Positions 9,134 to 19,247 of a DNA stretch of 64,000 nucleotides are shown here, in pieces. The DNA lies in assembly GCF_024703895.1 (NCBI RefSeq), contig NZ_CP087968.1, forward strand, positions 1,612,001-1,676,000, given 5' to 3'. Origin of the DNA: Nocardioides sp. B-3 (GTDB lineage: Bacteria; Actinomycetota; Actinomycetes; Propionibacteriales; Nocardioidaceae). Position 1 is the stretch's first letter; each line of letters opens with the position of its first letter. The translations under genes were made by a program, and so were the position numbers. The notes beneath the pieces were generated by a model. That model did no database searches and was not told where the DNA came from. It was given only the letters and a program-made list of their open reading frames with translations.

Positions 9134-10174
9134 ATGAGCGAACCCAGTGATCGTGGTGACATCGACGACCTGCTGGGGACGATCGAGGCCTTCCTGCTCG
9201 GCGGGCCGCCCAACCTGACCCGGGGCGAGGTGGCCGAGCGTGCTGACGTGCCCCTCGAGCTCGCCCGCGAGCTGTGGCGCCAGCTCGGGTTCGCGCACAC
9301 GACCGAGGATGACGTCGCCTTCGCCGAGAGCGACGTCGAGGCGCTGCGGCTCACCGCCGACCTGATGCGGATGGGGATCCTCGGGCCGGAATCGCAAGCG
9401 GCCCTCGTCCGCACGTGGGGTCGCAGCTACGCACGGCTCGCCGAGTGGCAGATCTCGCTCCTCGCGGGTCTGACCGCCGACGAGCCCGACCCCGAGCTCC
9501 GTCTCGCCGAGCTCGCCGCCGGCGTGCTGCCCCGGGTGGAGGCGCTGCAGTCCTACGTATGGCGCCGCCACCTCAGCAGCGCGGCGAGACGACTCCTCAC
9601 GACCGGCTCGGCCACCGACGTCGAACGCACCATGGCGGTCTGCTTCGTCGACATCGTCGGCTACACCACCCACAGCAAGTCACTGGCCGAGGACGAGCTC
9701 GTCGACTGGATCGAGGGCTTCGAGCGGGTCGCCACCGACACCGTGGTCGACCACGGCGGCCGGGTGATCAAGACGATCGGCGACGAGATCCTCTTCACCA
9801 CCGACGACCCGGCCGCGGCCGCGGAGGTCGCGCTGGCCCTGACCGAGCGCGGCCTCGACGAGGACGACCCGTTCCCCGCCGTACGCGCCGGGATCGCCCA
9901 CGGACTGGTCGTCAACCGCCTCGGCGACGTGTTCGGCCCGACCGTCAACATCGCCGCCCGCCTGACCTCCGTCGCCGGGCCCGGCACCGTCGTCCTCGAC
10001 CGGGGTGCGTACGCCGCACTGTCGGGCGTCGAGGACGACGACCCGGAATCCGAGTCGGTCGACGTCGAGGACTCCGATGCGGCGAGCTACCGCTTCAGGC
10101 GCCTGCGCCGGGTGTCGGTGAAGGGCTACTCCCGCCTCGAGGCGTGGCGGCTCCAGCGCCCCAAGGGCGACTGA
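9134..10174 (+). CDS. Class III adenylate/guanylate cyclase with N-terminal regulatory domain
   Basis: Intact, 346 residues. The N-terminal 155 residues are helical and resemble the autoinhibitory domain of Rv1264-type cyclases (LTRGEVAERADVPLELAREL, then ALRLTADLMRMGILG). The catalytic domain starts near 160: VCFVDIVGYTTHSKSLAEDE with the first metal Asp, VIKTIGDEILFTTDDP with the second metal Asp, and GPTVNIAARLTSVAGPGTVV with the transition-state Asn and Arg. KTIGDE carries the Lys used for adenine recognition in adenylate cyclases, so cAMP is the likely product. It has no membrane segment. It follows the cNMP-binding gene by 6 bp. Confidence 0.9.
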   Translation: MSEPSDRGDIDDLLGTIEAFLLGGPPNLTRGEVAERADVPLELARELWRQLGFAHTTEDDVAFAESDVEALRLTADLMRMGILGPESQAALVRTWGRSYARLAEWQISLLAGLTADEPDPELRLAELAAGVLPRVEALQSYVWRRHLSSAARRLLTTGSATDVERTMAVCFVDIVGYTTHSKSLAEDELVDWIEGFERVATDTVVDHGGRVIKTIGDEILFTTDDPAAAAEVALALTERGLDEDDPFPAVRAGIAHGLVVNRLGDVFGPTVNIAARLTSVAGPGTVVLDRGAYAALSGVEDDDPESESVDVEDSDAASYRFRRLRRVSVKGYSRLEAWRLQRPKGD

Positions 10175-10186
10175 GCCGGACCCGCC

Positions 10187-10756
10187 TCAGACCGGCAGGC
10201 AGATCTCCGCAGGCGGGATCCAAAGGGGAGCGACGTAGAGCGGGTTGGGCACGCAGACCGGCTCCGGCAGGATCGTCGGGATGATCGTCGGCAGTCCGGT
10301 CGTCGCCGTACCCGTCGGCGTCGCGGTGCTCGTCGAGGTCGGGGTGGCCGTGCCGGTCGGAGTCACGGTGCCGGTCGAGGTCGGCGTGGCGGTCGACGTC
10401 GGGTTGGCCTTCATGCACTTGTCGTAGGCCGCCTTCGCGGAGGTGTACCACTCGAGCTGGAGCCGCAGCTCCTTCTTCGCCCTGCGCAGCTTGCGCTTCG
10501 CCTTCTTGATCTTCGCGGCGTTGCCCGACCTCTTCGCCCTCTTCAGGCGCTTCTTGGCCTTCTTGACCTTCAGGGCGGAGTCCTGCGCGGCGGTCGCCGC
10601 GTCCGTCAGGTCCTCCGCCTGCGCGGCACATGCGCTGGCCAGCGAGCTCGAGGCGGTGGCGCTGCCGCCCGAGCCGACGAGCACGGCAAGGCCGGCGATC
10701 GCTACGGCGACAGCGATGACGGTGGCGATGAGGGAACGGATCGAGGTCGTGGACAC
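10187..10756 (-). CDS. Secreted protein with Lys-rich helix and Thr/Pro repeats
   Basis: Intact, 189 residues; no recognised family. An N-terminal hydrophobic segment (IRSLIATVIAVAVAIAGLAV) is a signal peptide or anchor. Residues 63-100 are extremely Lys/Arg-rich (KVKKAKKRLKRAKR, KIKKAKRKLRRAKKELR) and probably a charged helix or coiled coil. Residues 117-150 are a low-complexity Thr/Pro/Ser repeat (TPTSTGTVTPTGTATPTSTS). Cysteines at ACAAQ, DKCMK, PVCVP and EICLP could form two disulfides. The layout suggests a cell-wall or surface protein. It ends 12 bases after the convergent cyclase gene. Confidence 0.7.
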   Translation of the reverse strand: MSTTSIRSLIATVIAVAVAIAGLAVLVGSGGSATASSSLASACAAQAEDLTDAATAAQDSALKVKKAKKRLKRAKRSGNAAKIKKAKRKLRRAKKELRLQLEWYTSAKAAYDKCMKANPTSTATPTSTGTVTPTGTATPTSTSTATPTGTATTGLPTIIPTILPEPVCVPNPLYVAPLWIPPAEICLPV

Positions 10757-10890
10757 GCGGGCTCTCGGCGAGACTCGCCTCTGGCGTGACCGGTGTCAGG
10801 CCCTCGGGCGAGGTCAAAGGTAGACCCGCGACCGCTCCGCGCACAGGCGTTTCGCGCACCGGACGTCTCACACGACGTCGCGGAGCCCGC

Positions 10891-11559
10891 TCAGTGGAGG
10901 TTGCAGAACTTCTCGACGCTGCGGGTTGGACCCGAGACGATGAGGTGGTCGTGGCGATGCACCGCGGTCTCGGGGCGGGCATAGGTGAAGTCCTCACCGG
11001 TGCGCTTGACGCCGACGACGGTGACGCCGTGCTTGGTCCTCGGTGCCGACTCCGCCAGCGTCTTGTCCCACGTGAAGGGCGGCGCCAGCGTGCGGGCGAT
11101 GGAGAACTGGTCGTCGAACTCGATGTAGTCCATCATCCCGCCGGCAAGCATGTGGGCGACGCGCTCGCCCATGGAGTACTCGGGATAGATGACATGGTGG
11201 GCGCCGACGCGCTCGAGGATGGCGCCGTGCTTGCGGGTGATGGCCTTGGCCCAGATGTCGGGCACGCCGGCCTCGGCCGGGGCCAGCACGGTCAGGACGC
11301 TGGCCTCGATGTCGGTGCCGATGGCGACCACGGCGCGGTCGAAGTCGGCCACGCCGAGCTGGCGCAGGGCCCGGTCGTCGGTGGTGTCGGCCCGGGCCAC
11401 GTGGGTCAGCTCGTCGGCCCACCGGTCGACGAGCGCCCGGTCCTCGTCGATGGCGAGCACCTCTTGGCCCATGCGGACGAGGGACTCGGCGACGGCCGAG
11501 CCGAACCGACCGAGACCGATGACGAGCACGGATGCGGCGGGGTTCCTGAACTTAGCCAA
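10891..11559 (-). CDS. trkA: Potassium uptake regulatory protein TrkA/KtrA (RCK domains)
   Basis: Intact, 222 residues, TTG start. It is the cytosolic NAD(H)/nucleotide-binding gating subunit of Trk/Ktr potassium uptake. RCK_N has VLVIGLGRFGSAVAESLVRM (GxGxxG) and the acidic end of beta-2 LAIDEDRALVD, then HVARADTTDDRALRQLGV. RCK_C follows from about residue 140 (KTLAESAPRTKHGVTVVGVK). The start codon overlaps the TrkH gene by 8 bases (TTGGCTAA), consistent with co-translation with its membrane partner. Confidence 0.92.
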   Translation of the reverse strand: MAKFRNPAASVLVIGLGRFGSAVAESLVRMGQEVLAIDEDRALVDRWADELTHVARADTTDDRALRQLGVADFDRAVVAIGTDIEASVLTVLAPAEAGVPDIWAKAITRKHGAILERVGAHHVIYPEYSMGERVAHMLAGGMMDYIEFDDQFSIARTLAPPFTWDKTLAESAPRTKHGVTVVGVKRTGEDFTYARPETAVHRHDHLIVSGPTRSVEKFCNLH

Positions 11560-12900
11560 TGACGGGTCTCTCCTCGGGCAGGTGGTAGTGGCGGTGCCGG
11601 GACTTCAGCGCGAGCGCGGAGGCGACGGTGATCGTGCCGACCCGCCCGACGAACATCAGGACCATCAAGGTGATCTCGGCCGCCGGGGGCAGGTGCGGGG
11701 TGATGCCGGTGGACAGGCCGACTGTGGCGAACGCGGAGATCGTCTCGAAGAGGACGACGTCGAGGGCATAGTCGGTCACCAGCAGGATGCTCATGGTGCC
11801 GACGGCGATGGCCGCGAGCGCGAGGAGGACCACGGTCAGTGCCCTGGCGCAGGGTCTGGGTGCCCATCTTGCGGTGGGCGATGTTGGTGTCGCGCTCGCC
11901 GCGCACCTCGGACCAGATGACGAAGGCGAGCAGGAAGAAGGTGGTGACCTTGATGCCGCCGGCGGTGCCGCCCGAGCCGCCGCCGATGAACATGAGGACG
12001 TAGTTGACGGCCATCGTCTCGGGAGTGATGTCGGCATAATCGATGCTGTTGAAGCCGGCCGTGCGCGGGACGACGCCGCCGGTGACGCCGCCGACGACCT
12101 TGCCCCACGCGGTCAGCCCGCCCGGGGTGCCGTTGTTGGTCCACTCCGGGGCCGGGAAGGCCGCGATGCCCGCCACCAGCAGGATGAGCGTGCCGTGGAC
12201 CGTCAGCCGGGTGTGCACCGTCCACCGCTGTGGTTGACGCCAGCGCCGCCTCAGCTCGAAGAGCACCGGGAACCCGATGCCGCCGGCGATGATGGCGACA
12301 CAGATCGGGAACATGATCCAGGCGTCGCCGACGAAGCCGATCAGGTTGTCGGAGTAGAGGGGCGAACCCGGCGTTGTTGAACGCCGAGATCGAGTGGAAC
12401 ACCCCGTGCCACGCGGCGTCGGCCCGAGTGTCGTCGTAACGCTGCCGGAAGCGCACCGTCAGCACCGCGGCGAACACCGCCTCGAACGACAGCATCGTGA
12501 TCGCGACCCGTCGCACGACGTGCCTGACGTCGCCGATGTTGAGGGTGTGGGTCTCCGCCTGCGCGATCAGCGACGACGTCAGCCGCAGCTTGCCGCCCAC
12601 CAGCAGCCCCAGCAGGGTGGCCAGCGTCATGATCCCGAAGCCGCCGACCCGGATCAGGCCCATGATGACGACCTGTCCGAAGGGCGACCAGTAGGTGGCG
12701 GTGTCCACGGTCGTCAGGCCCGTGACGCACACCGCCGAGACGGTGGTGAACGCGGCCGTCAGCACTGGCGGCCGGGTCGGCCCGGGCGTCGAGATCGATA
12801 ACGAGAGCAGGATCGTGCCGACGACGATCGCAGCGAGGAACGCGAGAGGGACGATCCGTGCGGGGTGCGCCACGGCGCGCCGGAGGTTGCCCACGTGCAT
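11552..12900 (-). CDS. TrkH/KtrB family potassium channel subunit, frameshifted
   Basis: About 450 residues. It is the membrane pore subunit of K+ uptake. All four pore loops are present: TTVSAVCVTGLTTVDTATYW, FHSISAFNNAGF, VVPRTAGFNSIDY and ISAFATVGLSTGITP, each with its filter glycine. MFIGGGSGGTAGGIKVTTF is the conserved segment after the third loop. The frame breaks near 12360 (just after FNNAGF) and near 11850. I chose the ATG at 12898-12900, which follows GGGAAGGGG; an upstream in-frame start is possible. The operon continues into trkA. Confidence 0.88.
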
Positions 12901-12968
12901 TGTCCCCTTCCCGAGACCGTCTCGGCCCAGCCAGCACGCTAGCGGCTGGAGCGGTCGCAACAGGCAGA

Positions 12969-12993
12969 AGACCGGTCCCATCGGGACCGGTCT
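12969..12993. terminator. Strong hairpin upstream of trkH
   Basis: AGACCGGTCCC (12969-12979) / GGGACCGGTCT (12983-12993), 11-bp perfect arms with a 3-base loop. It lies between the DUF5926 terminator and the trkH start. It has no clear T-run on either side; it could be a second terminator or a leader hairpin. Confidence 0.45.
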
Positions 12994-13018
12994 CTCGTCG
13001 TCATCATGAAATTTGAAA

Positions 13019-13058
13019 GCCCGGTCGTTGTTGACGGGGGATACAACAACGACCGGGC
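13019..13058 (-). terminator. Probable intrinsic terminator of the DUF5926 gene
   Basis: Perfect 15-bp arms GCCCGGTCGTTGTTG (13019-13033) / CAACAACGACCGGGC (13044-13058) with a 10-base loop. Read on the minus strand the stem is followed by TTTCAAATTTC. It lies 52 bp after the stop of the DUF5926 gene. Confidence 0.7.
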
Positions 13059-13110
13059 AGGGAGAAAACTACTCCTCAGTCACTCCACAGACAAGGGGCG
13101 GTGAGCATCG

Positions 13111-14046
13111 TCACCGAATGGTGACTTGGCGGTTGGCCAGACCAGCTCGCGCGGAACGCTCCGCGGCACTCAGGTCGCCGCCCTGACCGAGGGCATCGGC
13201 GAGGGCCGCCGCGAACGTGGCCGCCGGTCCCTCGAGCACCGCTGCGCCCGTACCGACCGGCAGGTCCCACACCGGGGCGAGCAGACCGTGGGCCCGGAAC
13301 ATCCCGACGAAGCGCGAGCCCTCGGCCACCGAGTCCCGGCCGGCCGCGTGCAACCGCGCCAGCGCGGTGAGGAGCTCGTCCTCCCGGTGCGGCATCACCC
13401 AGCGCAGGTGTTCCTTCGGTCCGACGTTGGTCCAGTACGCCGCCTCGACGCTCTCGAGCCTCGTCGTCGGGTTGGCCGTCCCGTTGGCCTGCTCGAGCGC
13501 CGCCGCCACCGAGTCGTCGGGGTCCTCGATGTCGTCGGCCCAGTAGCCGAAGCCGTCGTGGACGGTGATGTCGAGCGTCGTGTTCGAGATCAGGTCCTGC
13601 AGTCGCGGGCCTTCGCCGGGCGGCGTGGTGAGGCCGACGACGCCGGGCTCCTCCGTCGCGATGGCGGCCTCGAGCACCGCGCCGAGGTCGCGCGCCGGGT
13701 CGCCGTACTGATGGGCAACCTGCAGGCCGAGCCAGATCGCGCCGCTGTCGCGCACCAGCGCGGGCGCGGCCATCGGCAGCAGGGTGCAGAGCCGGACCTC
13801 GCGGTCGGTGCTGGGCACGCTCAGCGGGATCGTGGCGGCCGGGACCAGCTCGCGCAGCGCGATCACGTCGCACTCGCCCGGCATCCCCTCGAAGGGGCGA
13901 CTGACGAACACGGGCGTGGCGCCGCCGGCGGCGCCGTGGCACGCCTTGTAGCGCTTGCCGGAGCCGCACGGGCAGGGCTGGCGCGGGCTGACGTCCCCTT
14001 CAGCGGGAGCGGTGTCACGGGCTTTGGTGCGGGACTTCTTGGCCAT
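13111..14046 (-). CDS. DUF5926 family protein with SEC-C zinc motif
   Basis: Intact, 311 residues. A basic N-terminus (MAKKSRTKARD) is followed by a SEC-C motif, CPCGSGKRYKACHG (CxCxnCH), of the kind that binds zinc and in SecA contacts SecB or ribosomes. The remaining 260 residues (RPFEGMPGECDVIALRELVP, GLQVAHQYGDPARDLG, HDGFGYWADDIEDPDDS) match the actinobacterial DUF5926 family, whose role is unknown. It is transcribed after the GDPD gene (10-bp gap, same strand) and followed by the strong hairpin at 13019-13058. Confidence 0.88.
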   Translation of the reverse strand: MAKKSRTKARDTAPAEGDVSPRQPCPCGSGKRYKACHGAAGGATPVFVSRPFEGMPGECDVIALRELVPAATIPLSVPSTDREVRLCTLLPMAAPALVRDSGAIWLGLQVAHQYGDPARDLGAVLEAAIATEEPGVVGLTTPPGEGPRLQDLISNTTLDITVHDGFGYWADDIEDPDDSVAAALEQANGTANPTTRLESVEAAYWTNVGPKEHLRWVMPHREDELLTALARLHAAGRDSVAEGSRFVGMFRAHGLLAPVWDLPVGTGAAVLEGPAATFAAALADALGQGGDLSAAERSARAGLANRQVTIR

Positions 14047-14056
14047 GCCGCGAAAC

Positions 14057-14837
14057 CTATACGCCGAGGAGCTCCAACATGTAGGCCGGCTTGTCGCTGA
14101 TCACCGCGGTCACGCCGAGGTCGAGGCAGATCTGCAGGTCCGCGGCGGTGTTGACGGTCCAGACGTGGATCTCGCGATCGGCCGGGCGCAGGTGCTTGCC
14201 CGGGCCGGGGTGGTCGCGCAGCTCGCCGATGCCCGGCCCGATGATCCACTCCCTGCCGACGGCCCGACGCAGCATCGGCCAGTGATGGGCCTTCTCCACG
14301 AGCATCACCTTGCGGATCTGCGGCGCCATCCGCTCGACGCGCTGCAGCGCGGTGAAGCTGAAGCTCATCACCCGGGCCGGGGAGTCCTCGCCGGTCCAGC
14401 CGAAGTCGGCCAGCAGCTCGACGAGGCGGCGTTCGACGAGGCCGCCGTAGCGCGTCGGGTGCTTGGTCTCGATCGCCAGCTCGACCCGACGACCGGAGTC
14501 GGCGACGGTCTCGAGCAGCTTGCGCAACGTCAGGACCTTGTTGTCCTCCGGGTCGCCGTCGGGTGCCTCGTCGTCAAGCTCGGCCCACGGGTTCTTCCAG
14601 GACGCGAAGTCGAGCTCGTCCAGCTGCGCGAGGTTCATCGTGGAGATGACGCCCTTGGCCGCGGCCGTACGGCGAAGGTCGCGGTCGTGCACACAGACCA
14701 GGTGGCCGTCGGCCGTCAGTCGTACGTCGCACTCCGAGGGCCTCCGCCCCGACCTCGATCGCGCGCTTGTAGGCCCGCAAGGTGTGCTCGGCGTTCTCAT
14801 GGCTGGCGCCTCGGTGGGCGACGACCTGCGGCCTCAT
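14057..14837 (-). CDS. Glycerophosphodiester phosphodiesterase, frameshifted
   Basis: About 258 residues with the GDPD TIM-barrel. It hydrolyses glycerophosphodiesters to glycerol-3-phosphate and an alcohol. The motif VAHRGASHENAEHTL (catalytic HR), ECDVRLTADGHLVCVHD (metal Glu/Asp and second catalytic His), ELAIETKHPT, and the C-terminal IHVWTVNTAADLQICLDLGV are all present. The frame changes near 14740, between VGAEAL and ECDVRL. It has no signal peptide, so it is cytosolic. The ATG at 14835-14837 is used. Confidence 0.88.
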
Positions 14838-14914
14838 GGCCCGACCCTAGGTCTGAACAGGCCTGTGCGTGTGCGCGACGGGCCCAGCGTGCCCTGCGAT
14901 GGTGGCCCCTGTCC

Positions 14915-17638
14915 TCACCGTCTCCCGTCCCGCTCGGCGACCATCCGGGCCAGTTCGGTCCGGCCGGCGATGCCGAGCTTGGCGTAGACGTGCTCGAGGT
15001 GCGTCTTCACGGTCGACCGGCTCACGAAGAGGCGTTCGGCGATCTGTGGGTTGGTGAGACCCTCGGCCGCCGGGGTCGCGACCTCGACCTCTGTCGGGGT
15101 CAGGCTCGCCCAGCCAGCGCCCGGACGGCGCCGCGGACCGCGCGAACGTGTCACCCGGGCAGCCGCCCGGCGAAGGTCCATCGACCGGCCGCGGGCGAGG
15201 GCGTCGATCAGTGGGGCCTCAGGCATCCGCTCACCCAGCTCCCGGCGTGGGTCAGGCACATAGCTGCTGGCCCAGAAGCCCGACTCCTCACGCCCGCGAT
15301 CCACGGCTCCAGTGAGTACGGCAGCGCGGTCGAGGTCGCCGCGGTGGAGGTGGCAGGCGATGATGGCTTCAAGGCAGTAGATGAGACCCATGTCGAAGTC
15401 CGAGTCAAGGCCATACCTGAGCGCCTCGAGGTGGAGATCGAGCGCCGCCTCGGGATCGGCGTCATGCAGGAGGATCGCCTGCACGTTGAGCGATTCTGCC
15501 CAGTAGAGGGGGAGTCGGGGGGCCTGCTCCGACGACTGCAACCGTTCGACGACGACGGCGGCTGCGGCGTGGTCGCCCAGCCAGATCTGGGCGATCGCGA
15601 GAACCAGCTGAGTACGCACCGTCAGGTTCGCCTCGGACGGCTCGGACGACCATCGACTCTCGCGGCGACACCACGCGACCGCCTCCTCCAACCGGCCCTC
15701 CTCCAGCGCGAGGATGGCGTGGGTCAACTCATAGCGCGGGATGAAGGGCGCTGGGTCCGCCCCTTGCACCACCCCATCGATGCGCGCCGGGGGCGGCGCG
15801 GGCGTCCGCGACCCGCCCTGGGCAGAGCCGGACGTCGGCCAGCGTGCACCGAGGCCGAACCGATGCGATGGAAGTCCCGCAGGGGTTCGGCCACCGCCAC
15901 GGCCTCCTCGGCCCGCCGGGCCGCCTCCTCGGAACCGCATACAGCGGGCATTGGCCATCGCGAGCGCCCCCAGCGCCATCGAGGCGACACCTCGGTCACC
16001 GCGAGCGAGCAGCGAGGCGAGCGGTGCCTCGAGGGCATCGATCGCGTCGGGGTAGACGTCTCGCAGCATCGTGACGAGGCCGACCAGCGCCTGCGCCGCG
16101 TCTGTCACGAACCCGTCGCCTGCCGTCATTGCCTCGTCTCGTACGGCGACCGCCACGCGCTCGGCAGCCCCCGGGTCGGTGCCGACCGGGCCGATCGCGA
16201 CGAGTGCGCGCGAGAGTCGGGACACGCCGCCCGGGGCTTGTCCCTGCCGGTCATCCTCGGCGACGAGCTCGCCGGCCAGTCCCGCCGCGGCCTCGGCGTA
16301 GCGATATCCCGCGCCACCGCCGACCGCAGTGTCGGCGACCGGGGCCGCCGAGACCGGGACCTCGGCCCGGAGGAGGTTGCGCTCGCCCGCCCCCAGCTCG
16401 ACCGCCCGCTCGAGGAAGCGCAGACCCTCGCGGCCCCCGCTCTCGAGGTGCCACCACCACGCAAGCCCGGCCGCCAGCCGTCGACCCCTGCTCGGGTCGG
16501 CCCGGGAGAGTCCCCAAGCCGTCGCCGAGCGGAGGTTGGGATAGAGCTGACGGATCTCTGCTCGCCACGTGTCCTTGTCGGTGGTCAGCAGGGGAGCGAG
16601 CTCGGCGACCGCCGTCAGTGCGGCATCCAGCTGCGCGTCGCGGACGACGCCGAGCTCGGTGGCGTCGAGCCGAGACTGCGCGTAGGCACGCACCACTCCG
16701 AGCATCCGGTAGGTCGCGACTGGTCCACCCGTGTCGGCCACGAGCAACGACGCGTCGAGCAGGCGTCGTACGACGCCCGGGGTGGTCGCCGGGTCCCGGC
16801 CCAGTACTGCCGGGGAAGCGGGTCGCCAGCACAGCGGTGAACCCCGGCTCCGGGCCCGCGAGCCGCTGGAACGCCACCTGCTCGGGGCGGGTCAGCAAGT
16901 CGTGGCTCCAGCGGATCGATGCCTCGAGTGACTGCTGGCGAAGGGTGCCGCGGCCGGCCGCGTCACCGAGGAGAGCCAGCGGCTCGCGCAACGCCTCCGC
17001 GATCTGCGAGGCGGAGAGCGTGCCCATCCACCCGGCCGCGAGCTCCAGACCCAACGGCAGCCGGTCGAGCCGGTCGCAGATGCGGCGCGCAGTCTCCGGG
17101 GACAGCGCCCGCGCGGCTGTCCCCGCACGGTCGGTGAGCAGCGCAACTGCGTCCTCGAGCGCCGGGGGCGGCACCCGCCAGACCACCTCTCCAGGAATGT
17201 CGAGCGGCCCCCGGCTGGTGGCGACCACGGCGATTCCCGGGCAATGGGTCAGTACCGCACGGACCAGTTGAGCCGCGGCGTCGGCGACGTGCTCACAGTT
17301 GTCGAGCACCGGGACCGCCGTCAGGACGCGGAGCTGCTCGACAAGGACCGTGAGCGGTTCCGGCCCCGGCAGGCACCGGGACGCCGAGTTGCCGGGCCAC
17401 CCCGGGTGGCGACGGCATCGGCGTCACTCTCGTGCTCCAGCTCGACCCAACGCGCGTCGTCGGGCAAGCCCCGCGCCGTACGGGCGAAGCGGGCCGCGAG
17501 CCGGGTCTTGCCACACCCGCCGGGACCCACCAGCGTGACGAGGCGCCCCGGGGCAACGAGGTCCGCTATCTCGTCGAGCTCCCGGGCCCTGCCCACAAAC
17601 GTGGAGAGCTCGGGCGGGGGTACGGCGACGTCAGGCAT
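14915..17638 (-). CDS. Large AAA/NB-ARC-type ATPase with C-terminal LuxR HTH, multiply frameshifted
   Basis: About 905 residues. The N-terminus has FVGRARELDEIADLV and Walker A LVGPGGCGKTRLAARF, then PVLDNCEHVADAAAQLV, VVATSRGPLDIPGEVVWRVP and RLPLGLELAAGWM, the STAND/NB-ARC-like ATPase of actinobacterial regulators. A helical TPR-like middle (YPNLRSATAWGLSRADPSRG, CHLHRGDLDRAAVLTG) follows. The C-terminus is a LuxR HTH: LTPTEVEVATPAAEGLTNPQ, RLFVSRSTVKTHLEHVYAKL. Frame breaks occur near 17410, 17330, 16810, 15935 and 15790. It is a likely signal-integrating activator; target and ligand are unknown. Confidence 0.82.
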
Positions 17639-17704
17639 CGGCAGCAGTCTGACACCGCAACCCGGGGGCCGGGAACGGGTTTCCCGGCCCCGGCACTGGT
17701 GGGG

Positions 17705-18199
17705 TCAGACGACCCGCCTGCCGCCGATCGTGTAGGGGATGTTGGCCTCGGGATCGGCGCCCGGGTTGGGCGACCGGGCACCCGAGAAGCTGTCCCCGTC
17801 GTCGCTGAACCTGCCCTCGAACGTCGCGTCGAGCGGACCGTAGGACACCGAGATCCGCAGTTGGTCGCCGTCCAGCTGCCAGCTGTAGGGCAGCGGCTCG
17901 GGCGAGATGTTGGAGAAGACCTGCGACGGGAAGGTGCCCGTCTCGGGGTCGTAGCGGACGATCTCGGTGCTGTCGATCTCGACGTAGCCGGCGAAGTCCA
18001 TGGTCATGTGCTGCTTGAGGAAGAAACCCCCGGGCAGCCATTCGTAGGTGGTGCGCCCGTGGATCGTGTCCTCCTCCCGGCCCTCGAGTCGACCCGCCAT
18101 GGTCCAGGTCCCGACAAACCGCTCGAGCTGACGGAGCGCGGGGTCGGGGGTGGGCATCATGTCGGTGGCCCGGTTGTCGGTTTCGCTGCTGCTGGTCAT
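17705..18199 (-). CDS. DUF1579-like (lipocalin-like) protein
   Basis: Intact, 164 residues from the ATG at 18197-18199. The repeated beta-strand pattern RQLERFVGTWTMAGRLEG, TTYEWLPGGFFLKQHMTMDF, VRYDPETGTFPSQVFSN, YSWQLDGDQLRISVSYGPLD and FEGRFSDDGDSFSGA is that of DUF1579-type ligand-binding barrels. The ligand is unknown and there is no signal peptide. It is transcribed toward the AAA-LuxR gene with a 66-bp gap, so the two may be co-transcribed. Confidence 0.72.
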   Translation of the reverse strand: MTSSSETDNRATDMMPTPDPALRQLERFVGTWTMAGRLEGREEDTIHGRTTYEWLPGGFFLKQHMTMDFAGYVEIDSTEIVRYDPETGTFPSQVFSNISPEPLPYSWQLDGDQLRISVSYGPLDATFEGRFSDDGDSFSGARSPNPGADPEANIPYTIGGRRVV

Positions 18200-18329
18200 G
18201 ACTGTCTCCCCGGTTCTGTAGCGATCGCTGCTCAACCGCCTCGTGTGTACAACCCTGCTCGGGTGGGGGCTCTCGAAGATCGGCCACATGGCCGATATCG
18301 CGCCACCCGGCGGCGGATCGAGCCGCGGC

Positions 18330-19213
18330 TCAGGCGGACTTGAGGTCTCGGGCGGAAGCGGCGCCTTCCTCCCCCGCGACAAACGCTGTCGCCGTCTTGA
18401 CGACCGTCGGGGAGTAGAGGATCTGGTGATGGCCCAAGCCCGTCGTCGCGAAGAATCGCGCGCCCACGGCACTGGCCCAGTCAGCGCTCTCGGCGAAGGG
18501 CGTCGTCCGGTCGTGCCGGTCGTGCACGACCAGCGTCGGCACGCCCTCGACCCGGTCACGCAGGGCGAACAGATCAACCCCGGAGACCGGATGGCCCACG
18601 CGCCGCTCGGCGATGACATCTGCTCGGCGACTGGTCCGGGGGCCGACGCCCAGCATCGCCCAGAGCGCGTCGCGATGAGTGGACAGTCTGACCATGGGGG
18701 CGAGCAGGACCAGCCGACCTGCCGTCAGCGAGCCGTGCCGGAGGGCGAGCAGCGTGGCCACCCCGCCCATGGAGTGGGCGATCACCGCGGCTGCCGGACC
18801 GAACTCGGCCGCCACGGCGTCGAGGGCTCGTCCGAACTCCGGGGCCGAAGCGCTGCGAGGACCCGGGTGACCGGGATCGGACTCACCGTGCGACGGGCCG
18901 TCGAAGACAACGACGCGGTGGCCGCTCGCAACCGGGGGTTCGACGAATCGGGCCAACTGATCGCTGAGACCACCCCAGCCGTGGACGAGGTAGACCGCGG
19001 GACCCGTCCCCCAGTGGGTGCCGCGCACGGCACGCTGCTCGAGCGTCACCTCGAACCGCGTCCCGCCGACTGGCAGCCCCGACCGTGGGCGCCCGGGTGG
19101 CAGCCGGAACCACACCGCCGCTGCGGCCCGTGCGCCCGGGGCGGGCGCCAGCCACTCGGCAAGGAGGAAGGCGATGCGAACAGAACGACCGATCGTGCTT
19201 TTTGAGCTGACAT
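18330..19213 (-). CDS. Alpha/beta hydrolase, frameshifted near the start
   Basis: About 294 residues. The alpha/beta-hydrolase features are AVYLVHGWGGLSDQLARFVE (oxyanion loop HG), nucleophile elbow AVIAHSMGGVATLLAL (SxG with Ser), VPTLVVHDRHDRTTPFAES (acid), and the C-terminal TTGLGHHQILYS (His). The N-terminus FLLAEWLAPAPGARAAAAVW is in a frame joined to the ATG at 19211-19213 only if one A is added to the AAAAA run at about 19199-19203. GGAG lies just upstream of that ATG. It sits 34 bp downstream of the TetR gene on the same strand, so it is probably an autoregulated TetR-hydrolase operon. The substrate is unknown. Confidence 0.78.
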
Positions 19214-19247
19214 TTGTGGGACTCCTTTTCGCCGGACGGGGCTTCGA

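Noticed and set aside
13126..16840. Long plus-strand open frames opposite DUF5926, GDPD and the LuxR regulator
   Set aside because: High GC makes long antisense frames; the translations are Arg/Gly-rich and lack motifs, while the minus-strand frames contain clear domains.
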